DNA of 55,942 nt from CAZAEL01 sp964484135 (lineage in GTDB: Bacteria; Elusimicrobiota; Elusimicrobia; FEN-1173). This document shows, in pieces, positions 48,346 through 55,942 of this stretch. The DNA lies in NCBI GenBank assembly GCA_964484135.1, contig CAZAEL010000013.1:1-55942 (forward strand). The letters are read 5' to 3'. The translations under genes were made by a program, and so were the position numbers. Numbering within the stretch: the stretch's first letter is position 1; each line of letters starts with the position of its first letter. The notes beneath the pieces were generated by a model, which made no database searches, was not told where the DNA came from, and saw nothing but the letters and a program-made list of their open reading frames with translations.

Positions 48346-50288
48346 CGCACCTCCAGGAGGTTGTTCAAGGGGAGGCCCACGGCTTTCTCCAGGGAGGCCA
48401 GGGACACGTGATAGAAGGCCGCCGCGTCCTCGTGGGAGATGAGCGCTTCCGTGTAGGAGGATTCCGCCGACAGAGACTCCGTCGGCTCGATGAGGTTCAT
48501 GCGTTCCTTTTGCCGGGCGATGCCGGCCTGCTTTTCCCGATAGTCCAGCTCCTGCTGGGCGCCCTTGAGCTGCAGCTTGGCCTTTTCGAAATTGTAATAG
48601 GCCTCCCGGACCTCCACCTCCACGTTGCGGCGCATCTGGTCCAGCTCCATGAGGGCCCTCTCCTTGTTGATGCGGGCCTGCCGCCGGTCGGCGACGGTCT
48701 TGAGCCCATCCAGGAACCCCACCATGGCCGTCTGGGCGCGCGTCTGGCTGCGGGAACTTTCCCCCAGGTCCGGGCTGGTCTTTTCCGCGGTGCCGGTGCC
48801 CTTGATGGAATTCCCCGCGAAGAACATGCTGGCCTGCACCCCCACGTTCCAACTGGAGCGGAGCCGGAGCGTCTCCTGCTCGAAGGCTCCGCCGGATTTG
48901 CCCACGAAGCCGCTGGCGTCCACGCGCAGCCGGCCCTCGGCCTTGGTCACCTTTTCGCCGTACGTGTGGAAACGGGCGGTGTATCCGGCGGAAAGCATCT
49001 CGGGGCGGTTCTGCATGGCCTGTTCCACAAAGGACTCCACGGGCGCGTCCACATCCTGGAGCGTTTCCGGGGACAAGGTTTCCTGGGGGTCCGGCAGGCT
49101 TCCGGGAAGGGGTTCCGGCAGGTTCAGGAGCGCCTCCATCCGGAGGCGGGCGATCTCCAGGTCCTTTTCATCGGACAACAGGCGGTAGTGAATCTGGCTT
49201 TCCTGGGATTCAACCCCCAGGGACTCGGCCTCGGTGATGAGGTCGAGCTGGCGTTTTTTCCGGCTCAGTTCGAGGATCTTTTCCGCCCGGGCCGCCAGGT
49301 CCCGGCGGGCTTTGAGGGCCCGCTGGGCCTTGATCAGGTTGTAATAGGCTTTTTTGATCTCGAAAGTGGTCTCCGCCCGGGTCTTTTCCACGTTCTGCGC
49401 CGCCATCCGTTTCTGCATGGAGGATTGCCGCAGGGAATAGTAGAGCCGGCCGCTCTGGAAGATGGGCTGGCCCAATTGGAGGCCGATCTCCTTGCGGGTG
49501 AAGTCCGTGTCGTCCGTGGGGTCCGAGGGGTCCTGCAGGAGGCGCCCGACGGATTTCTGGTATTTCCCGGCCACCGACGGGAACAGGGCCCGGGTGGTCT
49601 CGAAGTAACGCAGCTTGGAGAGACGGTGCTCCTCCTCGGCCAGGCGCAGGCTGCCGTTGTTGGCCAGGCCCACGTCCAGGATGTTCTGCAGGGTCGGCTC
49701 CGGGGGCAGGGTCAGGATTTCGTCCGTCTTCTTGCGGGGCGGGGGCGTGGGCGCGGGAAGCCCTCCCAGGGCGGTTTCCGAAGGCTCCGCCGCGGCCGTT
49801 CGCCCGCCGCGCGGCTGCAGCTCCACCAGCAGGATCCAGTCCTTTTGCACGATCTTGTGGGTCGCGGGTTCCGTGAGCTTCAGGAACACGTAGTCCACGG
49901 GCAGGGGCGCGGAGGTGGGCGACTGCGCCCCCTTGTACCCGAAACGGACCTCTTCCAGCAGGTCTCCGTACACCTTCTGGATGGCCGGGCGTTTGCACAG
50001 AGTCGGCGCGGACATGTACAGGAAGATGCCGGGCGGCCTTTCCTGGCGGATGTCCCGGTACTTCAGGGCCCGGTCGCTTTGGATGATGACCTTGGTGAAC
50101 TTGCCCGTGCTTTGGATGCTGACGTTTTCGATCAGGGCCGCGGGGCCGGGCTTGTCTTCCTTCCAGTCCGCGGCGGGATGCAAGGGGACGGGCGGCAATG
50201 GCCATGCGGCCAGATGAAAAGCCGCGGCCGCGGCGAGAGTTCTCTTGAAAAATCCTTTGCCCGTCACCTGCCGCTTGTCATTTCCCAC
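48342..50288 (-). CDS. AMIN-TolC fusion, outer-membrane factor
   Basis: This 648-aa protein has a signal peptide, then an AMIN domain at about residues 50-160 (ALIENVSIQSTGKFTKVIIQSDRALKYRDI and a closing KDWILLVELQP), a Pro-rich linker, and a TolC domain from about 190 to the end (LQNILDVGLANNGSLRLAEEEHRLSKLRY and LGLQLGQPIFQSG-like strands). AMIN domains bind peptidoglycan in AmiC and PilQ. A channel anchored to the wall through AMIN is unusual and might replace part of the adaptor. It is coupled to the RND gene by TTGA. Confidence 0.85.
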   Translation of the reverse strand: MGNDKRQVTGKGFFKRTLAAAAAFHLAAWPLPPVPLHPAADWKEDKPGPAALIENVSIQSTGKFTKVIIQSDRALKYRDIRQERPPGIFLYMSAPTLCKRPAIQKVYGDLLEEVRFGYKGAQSPTSAPLPVDYVFLKLTEPATHKIVQKDWILLVELQPRGGRTAAAEPSETALGGLPAPTPPPRKKTDEILTLPPEPTLQNILDVGLANNGSLRLAEEEHRLSKLRYFETTRALFPSVAGKYQKSVGRLLQDPSDPTDDTDFTRKEIGLQLGQPIFQSGRLYYSLRQSSMQKRMAAQNVEKTRAETTFEIKKAYYNLIKAQRALKARRDLAARAEKILELSRKKRQLDLITEAESLGVESQESQIHYRLLSDEKDLEIARLRMEALLNLPEPLPGSLPDPQETLSPETLQDVDAPVESFVEQAMQNRPEMLSAGYTARFHTYGEKVTKAEGRLRVDASGFVGKSGGAFEQETLRLRSSWNVGVQASMFFAGNSIKGTGTAEKTSPDLGESSRSQTRAQTAMVGFLDGLKTVADRRQARINKERALMELDQMRRNVEVEVREAYYNFEKAKLQLKGAQQELDYREKQAGIARQKERMNLIEPTESLSAESSYTEALISHEDAAAFYHVSLASLEKAVGLPLNNLLEVR

Positions 50289-50291
50289 GTT

Positions 50292-51590
50292 TTATTGCCT
50301 CTTGGACTCGGCCATGGCCTTGATGAGGGCCTGGCGGGCCTTCTGATAGTCGGGATCGATGCGCAGGGTTTCCTGCCACTGCCGGATGGCCTCCGAAGGC
50401 TTGCCTTGGGAGTAGGACACCAGGCCGTCCTTGTAGGATTTTTCGGCCAGCCCCTTTTGTTTCTTGCGGGTTTCCTCCAAAGTCCTCTTGGCTCGCTCCT
50501 CGTCGGGATTTTTGTTGACGTAACGCTCCAGCGCCTCGATGGCCTCCGGATAACGCTCCTCCCTCAGGAACTCCAGCGCCCTCTGGTACCCCGAGGACAC
50601 GGGCGCGGGGGGCGTGTAGCTGGAGGAGGAATACCCCTCGTAGCGGTACGAGGCCGTGCGGTCCCGCCCCTGGATCCGCTGGACGTAGTCCCTGGCCAGG
50701 GTGCTGTCCGGGTCGAACTCCAAAAGCTCCTTCCAGAGGGCCAGGGACCGTTTGTAATCCCGTTCGATGTACGCGTCCATGGCCCTTTGGGACAGGTTCT
50801 GGACCTCCTGCTGGCGCCGCCGGACCAGGTCCTGCGCCGCGGCCTCCTGGGTCTGGCGGAGGCCCTCCTGGGCCTCCAGGTTCCCGGGGTCCACGTTCAG
50901 CAGGTCCTGCCAGGCCTTGACGGCGTCCTCGTAACGCCTCTGACGCAGGTTGTCCCAGGCCACGTTCTTGTACAGGGCGATGCGCTCCAGGCGCTGCTGC
51001 TCCTCCAGGTTCTGTTTGGCCATGTTGATCTTGGCCAGGAGCGAGATCCGGTCCGGGTCAAAGGCATAGACCTGTTCCCAGGTGTGCACGGCCTGGAACC
51101 AGTCTCCGTCCAGGTACGCCAGGACCCCCTTGGTGTAGAACCAATCGCTGCTTTGGTATTTGGCCTTTTTGTGGAGCTTCGTGACCTGTTTGCGTATTTT
51201 TTCGGCCAGGGACCGGGCCTTGGGGTGGTCCGGCACGCGTTCCAGGACGCTGCGGAGACGGTCGATGGCCTCCACCCAGTCTTGCCGCCGGAGGAAATTT
51301 TCACAGGCCTGGAGCGCCGGCTTTTCCTGGGCGCGCAGCTTCTCCACCTGGATTTCCCTCTGTCGGAGCGCGCTTTTGAGCCCTTCCCGGGCCGTGGGGT
51401 TCTTTTTGTCCCACTGCAGGACCTGTTCAAAGAGGGCCACGGACTCGTCGTACTTTTGCTGGAGGTACGCCTCCAGGGCCTGTTCCAGGAGGTCGGTGGG
51501 CGACACGTCCGACCGGGGGGCGCGGGCCGCGGCGGGCCCGGGCGACGCCAGCAGCAACAGCAGGAGGAAAAAAAGAGACCCCCCGGACAT
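50292..51590 (-). CDS. Exported TPR protein
   Basis: This 432-aa protein has a signal peptide (SGGSLFFLLLLLLASPGPAAA) and at least five TPR-like units: ALEAYLQQKYDESVALFEQVLQWD, GVLAYLDGDWFQAVHTWEQVYAFD, AMDAYIERDYKRSLALWKELLEFD, ALEFLREERYPEAIEALERYV and GLVSYSQGKPSEAIRQWQETLRID. It lies 3 bp before the TolC fusion gene. ATG 51653 is an alternative start without a clean signal. It may be a periplasmic scaffold for the pump. Confidence 0.8.
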   Translation of the reverse strand: MSGGSLFFLLLLLLASPGPAAARAPRSDVSPTDLLEQALEAYLQQKYDESVALFEQVLQWDKKNPTAREGLKSALRQREIQVEKLRAQEKPALQACENFLRRQDWVEAIDRLRSVLERVPDHPKARSLAEKIRKQVTKLHKKAKYQSSDWFYTKGVLAYLDGDWFQAVHTWEQVYAFDPDRISLLAKINMAKQNLEEQQRLERIALYKNVAWDNLRQRRYEDAVKAWQDLLNVDPGNLEAQEGLRQTQEAAAQDLVRRRQQEVQNLSQRAMDAYIERDYKRSLALWKELLEFDPDSTLARDYVQRIQGRDRTASYRYEGYSSSSYTPPAPVSSGYQRALEFLREERYPEAIEALERYVNKNPDEERAKRTLEETRKKQKGLAEKSYKDGLVSYSQGKPSEAIRQWQETLRIDPDYQKARQALIKAMAESKRQ

Positions 51591-51657
51591 CGGAGGGAAT
51601 TCCTGTCTGCGGGACCCGGAGGGCCGTCCCGCGGGGCGCCGCACCGCCGCCATGGGG

Positions 51658-52056
51658 CTATTCGGAGGCCGCCCGGGTTTTTACGTAATGATTGACCTTG
51701 TCCCGAAACTTCTGGAAATTGATGGGCTTGGAGAGGATGGCCTGGGCCGCGGACAAGAGGCCCTGCCGCTCGGCCTCCCCGGCGAGGATGGACACGATGA
51801 TCACCGGGATGTTGCGGGTCTCCGGGCTGCTTTTGAGCTGTTTGAGGATTTCAAAGCCGTCCACGTTGGGCATCTGCAGGTCGAGGGTGATGAGGTGGGG
51901 GTTGAGGCGGCGGGCCGTCTCCATGGCTTTTTCACTGTCCGTGAGGATGTGGACGGTGTACCCCAGCCCGCTGCAAAAATCCGAGATCAGTTCCGCGATG
52001 CTGGGGTCATCGTCGATCACCAGGATGGTCTCTTCCTTGACTGTGGCCTCGTTCAC
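51658..52056 (-). CDS. CheY-like single-domain response regulator
   Basis: This 132-aa protein is a lone receiver domain: DDD at 15-17, phospho-acceptor Asp59 in ITLDLQMPNVDG, and Lys110 in ILSKPI. The start is GTG 52056 with GGGAGGAG upstream. It has no output domain. It starts a transcription unit with the TPR, AMIN-TolC and RND genes and could control their assembly or activity. Confidence 0.9.
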   Translation of the reverse strand: MNEATVKEETILVIDDDPSIAELISDFCSGLGYTVHILTDSEKAMETARRLNPHLITLDLQMPNVDGFEILKQLKSSPETRNIPVIIVSILAGEAERQGLLSAAQAILSKPINFQKFRDKVNHYVKTRAASE

Positions 52057-52112
52057 AGGACTCCTCCCTCAGATGTCGTATGAATGCTCCCCTCGATTTC
52101 TCGAATACGGCT

Positions 52113-52153
52113 TTAAAAACCCCCTCGGCGGCGGGACCACGGCCCGAGAGGGC
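52113..52153 (-). terminator. Intrinsic terminator between the PorV unit and the pump unit
   Basis: On the minus strand CCCTCTCGG pairs with CCGAGGGGG (9 bp, one U-G pair) and is followed by UUUUUAA. It lies after the PorV-TPR stop and before the CheY-like gene. Confidence 0.75.
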
Positions 52154-52244
52154 TCTTGTGACTTGTTTTAGTTTTGATCATATTCACCGGTTTGTCAACC
52201 CCATCGGTGAACGAAAAACGTTGATAAGAGAAGGCAAAGACGCT

Positions 52245-52282
52245 GACAAGGGATGAGGGGTTCGTCCCCCTCTCGTCTTGTC
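52245..52282. other. Long imperfect palindrome
   Basis: GACAAG/CTTGTC closes a hairpin with an inner GAGGGG/CCCCTC stem. The arms are 38 nt in all. It lies 50 bp after the PorV-TPR stop. No U-tract follows on the minus strand. Confidence 0.45.
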
Positions 52283-52331
52283 AACGCCTTTGGGTTGTCG
52301 GAGGTCCTTGCGGTGTTCTCCTTGTTTTTTC

Positions 52332-54347
52332 TCAGTTGGTGCCGTTGCCTTTTCGGGAAGGCGTGATCCGTTCCAGCCCGCGCTTGGCCTCCAGGTTGTC
52401 CGGGTCGATGTCCAAAGCCTTCTGCCAGAGCCCCTGGGCCTTTTGCTGGTCCCCGGACAGGAAGGCCTCCAGCCCGTCCTTATACATTTTCTGGGACTCC
52501 ACCTTGCGCTGTTCGCCCATCTGGGAACGGACCTTGCCCAGGGCCTCCTGGGCCTCCTTGAAGTCCGGCCGGAACTTGAGGGCCCGCCGGAATTGCTCGT
52601 TGGCCTGGCTCCACCGGCTCTCCTGGACGGCCTTCTGCCCCGCCTCAAAGGCCTCCCGCGTGAGGATGTCCCGGGAGATGATCTCGTAGCGTTTGGCCTC
52701 GGTGTTCTCCGGGTCGATCTGCAAGATCTGTTCGAATTTTTCCAGGGCGGCCTCGTAATCCTTCTTTTGGAAGGCCGCGGTGCCGGACTGATAGATGGGC
52801 CTGACCATCTCCATCCGGGCCCGTTTTTCCGCGGCCTTCTGGGCCTCGTCCATGAGCCGTTTCACGCGTTCCATCTGCTCCTGGGCCTCGGCATGGTCGG
52901 GTTGAACCACCAGGACCTTCTCGAAGAATTCCTTGGCCTGCGGGTAATCCCCGGCGGAGAAGGCGCGCATGGCCGTGTCGTAGAAGTTCTGGATCAGGCT
53001 CTTGAAGCGCTCGTCGATGCGGCGCAGGTAGGTCCGGGCGCCGGGGTGGTTGGGCTGGAGCGCCAGGATGGTCTCGAATTCCTGCCGGGCGGGGACCAGT
53101 TCGTCCATCATGAAGTGCTGTTCCCCGCGGGAGAAATGCTCGTCGATCTGCATCTGGAGCTGTTCTTTCCGGGCGATGTTCTCCAGCTCCTGGAACTCCT
53201 GCTGGATCCGCTGCAGGAGGCCCTTGGAGGGGTCGTGCCAGGGCGCCACGTCCACGATCTGGGAGGCCTGGAAGTAGGCGTCCACCAGGTGGCCCTGGGC
53301 GTAACGGGTCTCCGCCTCCCGGTACGCCTCCCCGATCTGGCTCTGCACGTGGTTCAACCGGTAGGTGGGGCCGAAACGCACGCCCAGGCTCACGCGGTGG
53401 GTGTTCCCCAGGTCCCCGAAAGGCACGAAGGCGTAGTCCAGGTGGAGGCGCTCGTTGCCGAAGCCGACGCCGTAGGTGAGGCCCGAGTCCAGGTCGTTCT
53501 GTCCCTTGTACCCCACCCGGAAGGCCAGGATGTTCCAAAGGCGGTATTCCATGCCCAGGTTCAGATAGAGGTCGTTGTCGCTGGGGGACACCGCGTCCGC
53601 GGCCAGGGTGAGGCTGTCGCCGTAGAGCGGAACGGCCACGCCGAAGCGCGTCAATTGCGGAAGGTCCGAATCCTCCGAAACGAAGTTGACGCTCCCCCCC
53701 AGGTTCTGGAAAGTCAGGCCCGTGCGGAAACGGCTGAACAGCCCCGCGCGGGGGGCGTACAGGAGGCCCAGGTCCGCCATGGCCGTGGAACCGGAGTCCC
53801 CGCCCAATTTCTTCTGAAGGAATTTCAGGTTCACGCCCGTGTGGAGGTCGGACAGCACGCCCAGGTTTTCCCAGGCTTTCCCCCACCCCACGGTGTACAG
53901 GGAGTCCGAGGCGGTCAGGTCCTGGGTGGGGGCGCCTCCCATGTCGAACCCCGCGATGTCGCCCACACGCAGGAGGGACAGGCCGGCGCCCAGGGTGCCG
54001 AAACGGGAGGTCGGGTGGGCGAAATAGAGGACGTCCTGGCTGATGCCCTGGAAAAAGTCGTTGTGCTGAAGGGCCGCTTCCTTTTGGTTGAGCCTCCCCA
54101 GGCCCGCCGGGTTCCAATAGAGGGCCATGACGTCGTTGACCGCCGCGGTCTGGGTCTCGCCCATGGCCACCGCCCGTCCGCCCACCCCGATCTTGAGGAA
54201 GTTGGCCGAGCTGGTGCCGGGACCCTTGGCCAGAGCGTTCCGAGTTCCGAGTGTCGAATTCCAAGCAAAGGCCATCAAGGCTCCCAAAAGAAGCCTCGTG
54301 ACCCTGGAAACTTGGAACTTCGAACGCGGAGCTCTTTTCATGATCAT
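52332..54347 (-). CDS. PorV/PorQ-type beta-barrel fused to TPR repeats
   Basis: The N-terminal 330 residues match the PorV/PorQ (UPF0164) outer-membrane barrel: FLKIGVGGRAVAMGETQTAAVNDVMALYWNPAGLGRLN, HNDFFQGISQDVLYFAHP and alternating strands up to GVRFGPTYRL. The rest is TPR units (AMRAFSAGDYPQAKEFFEKVLVVQ, GTAAFQKKDYEAALEKFEQILQID, GLEAFLSGDQQKAQGLWQKALDID) that probably face the periplasm. PorV shuttles substrates in type IX secretion. Its signal peptide region contains repeat-derived codons. ATGATCATG start; overlap with the upstream gene is ATGA. Confidence 0.85.
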   Translation of the reverse strand: MIMKRAPRSKFQVSRVTRLLLGALMAFAWNSTLGTRNALAKGPGTSSANFLKIGVGGRAVAMGETQTAAVNDVMALYWNPAGLGRLNQKEAALQHNDFFQGISQDVLYFAHPTSRFGTLGAGLSLLRVGDIAGFDMGGAPTQDLTASDSLYTVGWGKAWENLGVLSDLHTGVNLKFLQKKLGGDSGSTAMADLGLLYAPRAGLFSRFRTGLTFQNLGGSVNFVSEDSDLPQLTRFGVAVPLYGDSLTLAADAVSPSDNDLYLNLGMEYRLWNILAFRVGYKGQNDLDSGLTYGVGFGNERLHLDYAFVPFGDLGNTHRVSLGVRFGPTYRLNHVQSQIGEAYREAETRYAQGHLVDAYFQASQIVDVAPWHDPSKGLLQRIQQEFQELENIARKEQLQMQIDEHFSRGEQHFMMDELVPARQEFETILALQPNHPGARTYLRRIDERFKSLIQNFYDTAMRAFSAGDYPQAKEFFEKVLVVQPDHAEAQEQMERVKRLMDEAQKAAEKRARMEMVRPIYQSGTAAFQKKDYEAALEKFEQILQIDPENTEAKRYEIISRDILTREAFEAGQKAVQESRWSQANEQFRRALKFRPDFKEAQEALGKVRSQMGEQRKVESQKMYKDGLEAFLSGDQQKAQGLWQKALDIDPDNLEAKRGLERITPSRKGNGTN
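54237..54335. repeat. Degenerate GGAACTC/TTCCAAG-type repeats inside a signal peptide
   Basis: On the minus strand the units TCGAAGTTCCAAGTTTCC and GGAATTCGACACTCGGAAC, then GGAACG, flank a hydrophobic core. They encode SKFQVSRV and WNSTLGTRNA on either side of the export helix. This looks like simple-repeat DNA adopted into the coding sequence. Confidence 0.45.
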
Positions 54348-55942
54348 CTCACGATCAGCAATTTGCCCGTTTTCCTCTGCTGGTTGTTCTCAATGACATA
54401 GAGGAACACATCGCTGCCCAAAGGTTCGCCGTCGCTGTTGGTCACGTCCCACCGCAGTTCGCCGTCTCCGTCCGACTCCTGGAGCTCCCGCACCAGCTCG
54501 CCGTTGATGGTATAGACGCGGATGGTCGCCACCTGGGACAGGTTGGTGAAGATGATCTCCCGGTGGCCCAGGGACGGCTTGAAGGGCACGGGATAGGCGT
54601 ACGCGTTGGCCAGGTCCAGGGCCGGCGCGCCGATGATGCCGTACACGCTGAAGTGCCTGACCTTCACGGTCACGGTGTTGTTGGCCTTGTCCACGGCGCT
54701 GCCCGGCGCCCGCACCCACACGCCGGTCTCCTCGTCCAGCCAGGAGATGCTGAGGGCCTCCTCCCGCAGAGGCGGGCTGGTGTTGTCCACCACGCCGTCG
54801 TTGTCCGCGTCCGGGTAGCTCAGGGCCAGCTCCACCTCGGAGGAGAAAGCTCCCGACATGCGGTTGGCGTTCTCGTCATACAGGTTGAACTCGCGAAGGG
54901 TCACGGGCTGGGCGTAGGGGCCCAACTGCCGGAAGGCGTTGGCGTTGGCCCGCTCAATGAGGGCGGGCAGGGCCGGGGCCGCCATGGGCGCGCCGGCCGG
55001 GTCTTCGTTGATCGCCGCCCCCGCCAGGTTGGAACCCCAGGCGGCTTGGCTGAAGCGGACCCGCGTCCTGCCGTCTTCGCTGATCAGGACGTTGATCTCC
55101 CGCGGGTCCATCAGCACATAGAAGGGCTTGGCCAACTGCTCCGCCAGCGGGTTTTCGCCCAGGTCCACCACGTTGCTGTTGCTGCGCAGTTCGTATCGGT
55201 ACCCGGGCCGCAGCGGGTTGGCGGGGGTGACCGTGGCCATGAAATTGGCGCTGTCGTAGGTCACGGTGACGGGCACGTTTTCATCGGTGTCGGTTCCGCG
55301 GTGGGTCCGCACGGCCACGAGCGAAATGTTGCCGGAGCCGGTCACCGAGGGCGGGTGCATGGCCTCGCTGAAGGTGACGGTCATGGCGGCGTTGGGCCCC
55401 ACGGCGAAACTCACCCGGCTGTTCAAGGGCGTCACGTGGGTTCCCAGGTTGACGTTGACCACGCGGGGGGCCGTGGCGTCCGGTTCGCGCACGTACACGA
55501 ATTCCGCCGGCGGGTTGGTCCAGTTCCCGGCCTGGTCCAGGGCCCGCACCTTGAAGTAATAGGTGCCGTAGGCCTGGGGCGTGGAGATGAACACGAAGGC
55601 GTCTGTGGAGAAGCTGGCGACGGTCGTGGACATGGCCGGGACATCCGCCGGGTTGGCGGAGAAACTGTAGGTGTACCCCGCCAGGGGGCTGATGACGCCC
55701 GGGGTGCCGTTGTTCTGCGCGGACCAGAAGAAATAGGGGGTGCTGTCCGCGATGCCCTGGCCGCTCGAAATGGGGGTGGGATCCGCGGGACCGAACCGGG
55801 CGCTCAACCCCGAGATCGCGATGGGCGTGGTGTCCACGAACACCCGGAAGGGCGAATTCGCGTAAAAGAGGGAAGCGGTGTGGGAGTTGACCGGGGGCCC
55901 TTGCGGGTACGCGTCCCCCAGGACATAGAGTTGCCAAGCCCC
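54344..55942 (-). CDS. Large surface protein with SbsA Ig-like and FlgD-like C-terminal domain (5' truncated)
   Basis: The frame stays open to the window edge, so the N-terminus is missing. The visible 532 residues hold a beta-rich region, an SbsA-type Ig-like (Big_5) domain (DATAPRVVNVNLGT, MTVTFSEAMHPPSV, YDSANFMATVTPANPL) and a C-terminal domain with NAYAYPVPFKPSLGHREIIF, ATIRVYTINGELVREL, ELRWDVTNSDGEPLGSDVF and KTGKLLIVR. This resembles FlgD-Ig and type IX secretion sorting domains. It overlaps the PorV-TPR gene as ATGA. Confidence 0.8.
   Translation of the reverse strand, partial: GAWQLYVLGDAYPQGPPVNSHTASLFYANSPFRVFVDTTPIAISGLSARFGPADPTPISSGQGIADSTPYFFWSAQNNGTPGVISPLAGYTYSFSANPADVPAMSTTVASFSTDAFVFISTPQAYGTYYFKVRALDQAGNWTNPPAEFVYVREPDATAPRVVNVNLGTHVTPLNSRVSFAVGPNAAMTVTFSEAMHPPSVTGSGNISLVAVRTHRGTDTDENVPVTVTYDSANFMATVTPANPLRPGYRYELRSNSNVVDLGENPLAEQLAKPFYVLMDPREINVLISEDGRTRVRFSQAAWGSNLAGAAINEDPAGAPMAAPALPALIERANANAFRQLGPYAQPVTLREFNLYDENANRMSGAFSSEVELALSYPDADNDGVVDNTSPPLREEALSISWLDEETGVWVRAPGSAVDKANNTVTVKVRHFSVYGIIGAPALDLANAYAYPVPFKPSLGHREIIFTNLSQVATIRVYTINGELVRELQESDGDGELRWDVTNSDGEPLGSDVFLYVIENNQQRKTGKLLIVR

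Noticed and set aside
48408..51695. 1095-codon plus-strand frame opposite the TolC fusion and TPR genes
   Set aside because: It is an antisense shadow of two well-supported genes and has a skewed L/G/Q/H composition.

Overview
This 55.9 kb window is GC-rich, densely packed, mostly minus-strand bacterial DNA. The host is a diderm: it encodes TolC-type outer-membrane factors, RND pumps, a PorV-type beta-barrel, lipoproteins and MltA. No phage, insertion sequence or CRISPR array was seen. The PorV/TPR protein beside a large surface protein with an FlgD-like C-terminal domain, a secreted tail-collar-domain protein, and degenerate simple repeats between genes suggest a poorly sampled phylum such as Elusimicrobiota or Omnitrophota. 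That placement is inference and no marker tree was run.

Layout. 1-300: structured non-coding DNA. 299-2877: cell division and replication-stress genes (zapB-like, zapA, rarA, fau). 2935-8104: a heavy-metal RND operon (small Cys/His protein, TolC-type protein, CusA/CzcA-type pump, PII-like regulator) behind a promoter with a palindrome over its -35. 8214-17386: peptidoglycan recycling (murQ-namZ-SSS symporter-TVP38 operon, and nagZ with a BadF-type sugar kinase). 17388-23950: infC-rpmI-rplT-pheS-pheT-lipoprotein-mltA, with a hairpin and U-tract in the infC leader. 24072-28175: secreted collar protein, thrS without a TGS domain, HemQ-like protein, tRNA-Val(GAC). 28176-29348: a partial tRNA-Val copy, a Met/His/Cys-rich membrane protein, queF, tRNA-Cys(GCA). 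29449-36865: cofactor and stress genes (moeB-rhodanese, gph, two bcp/prxQ, folE, DUF2203, EVE, SGNH hydrolase, moaE, moaD, nadA). 37493-39735: a histidine kinase and OmpR-type regulator pair. 41554-52056: two RND pumps of identical length, an AMIN-TolC fusion, a TPR lipid-side protein and a CheY-like regulator. 52332-end: the PorV-TPR fusion and the truncated surface protein.

How the genes work together. NamZ (secreted), a Na+ symporter, a MurNAc/GlcNAc-type kinase, MurQ and NagZ together could make a complete salvage route for wall sugars, with MltA releasing anhydro-muropeptides. The two RND clusters both lack a periplasmic adaptor gene, so the adaptor must be elsewhere or replaced. The metal operon couples translation of a PII-like protein to the pump gene by a GTGA overlap.

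Expression style. Nine gene junctions use 4-nt start/stop overlaps (ATGA, GTGA or TTGA). At least six genes have a sigma70-like promoter whose -10 box ends only 6-9 nt before the start codon, which predicts leaderless or nearly leaderless mRNAs. infC has no AUG, GUG or UUG at its conserved N-terminus. murQ has a strong Shine-Dalgarno sequence 31 nt from its AUG, separated by a hairpin that would restore normal spacing.
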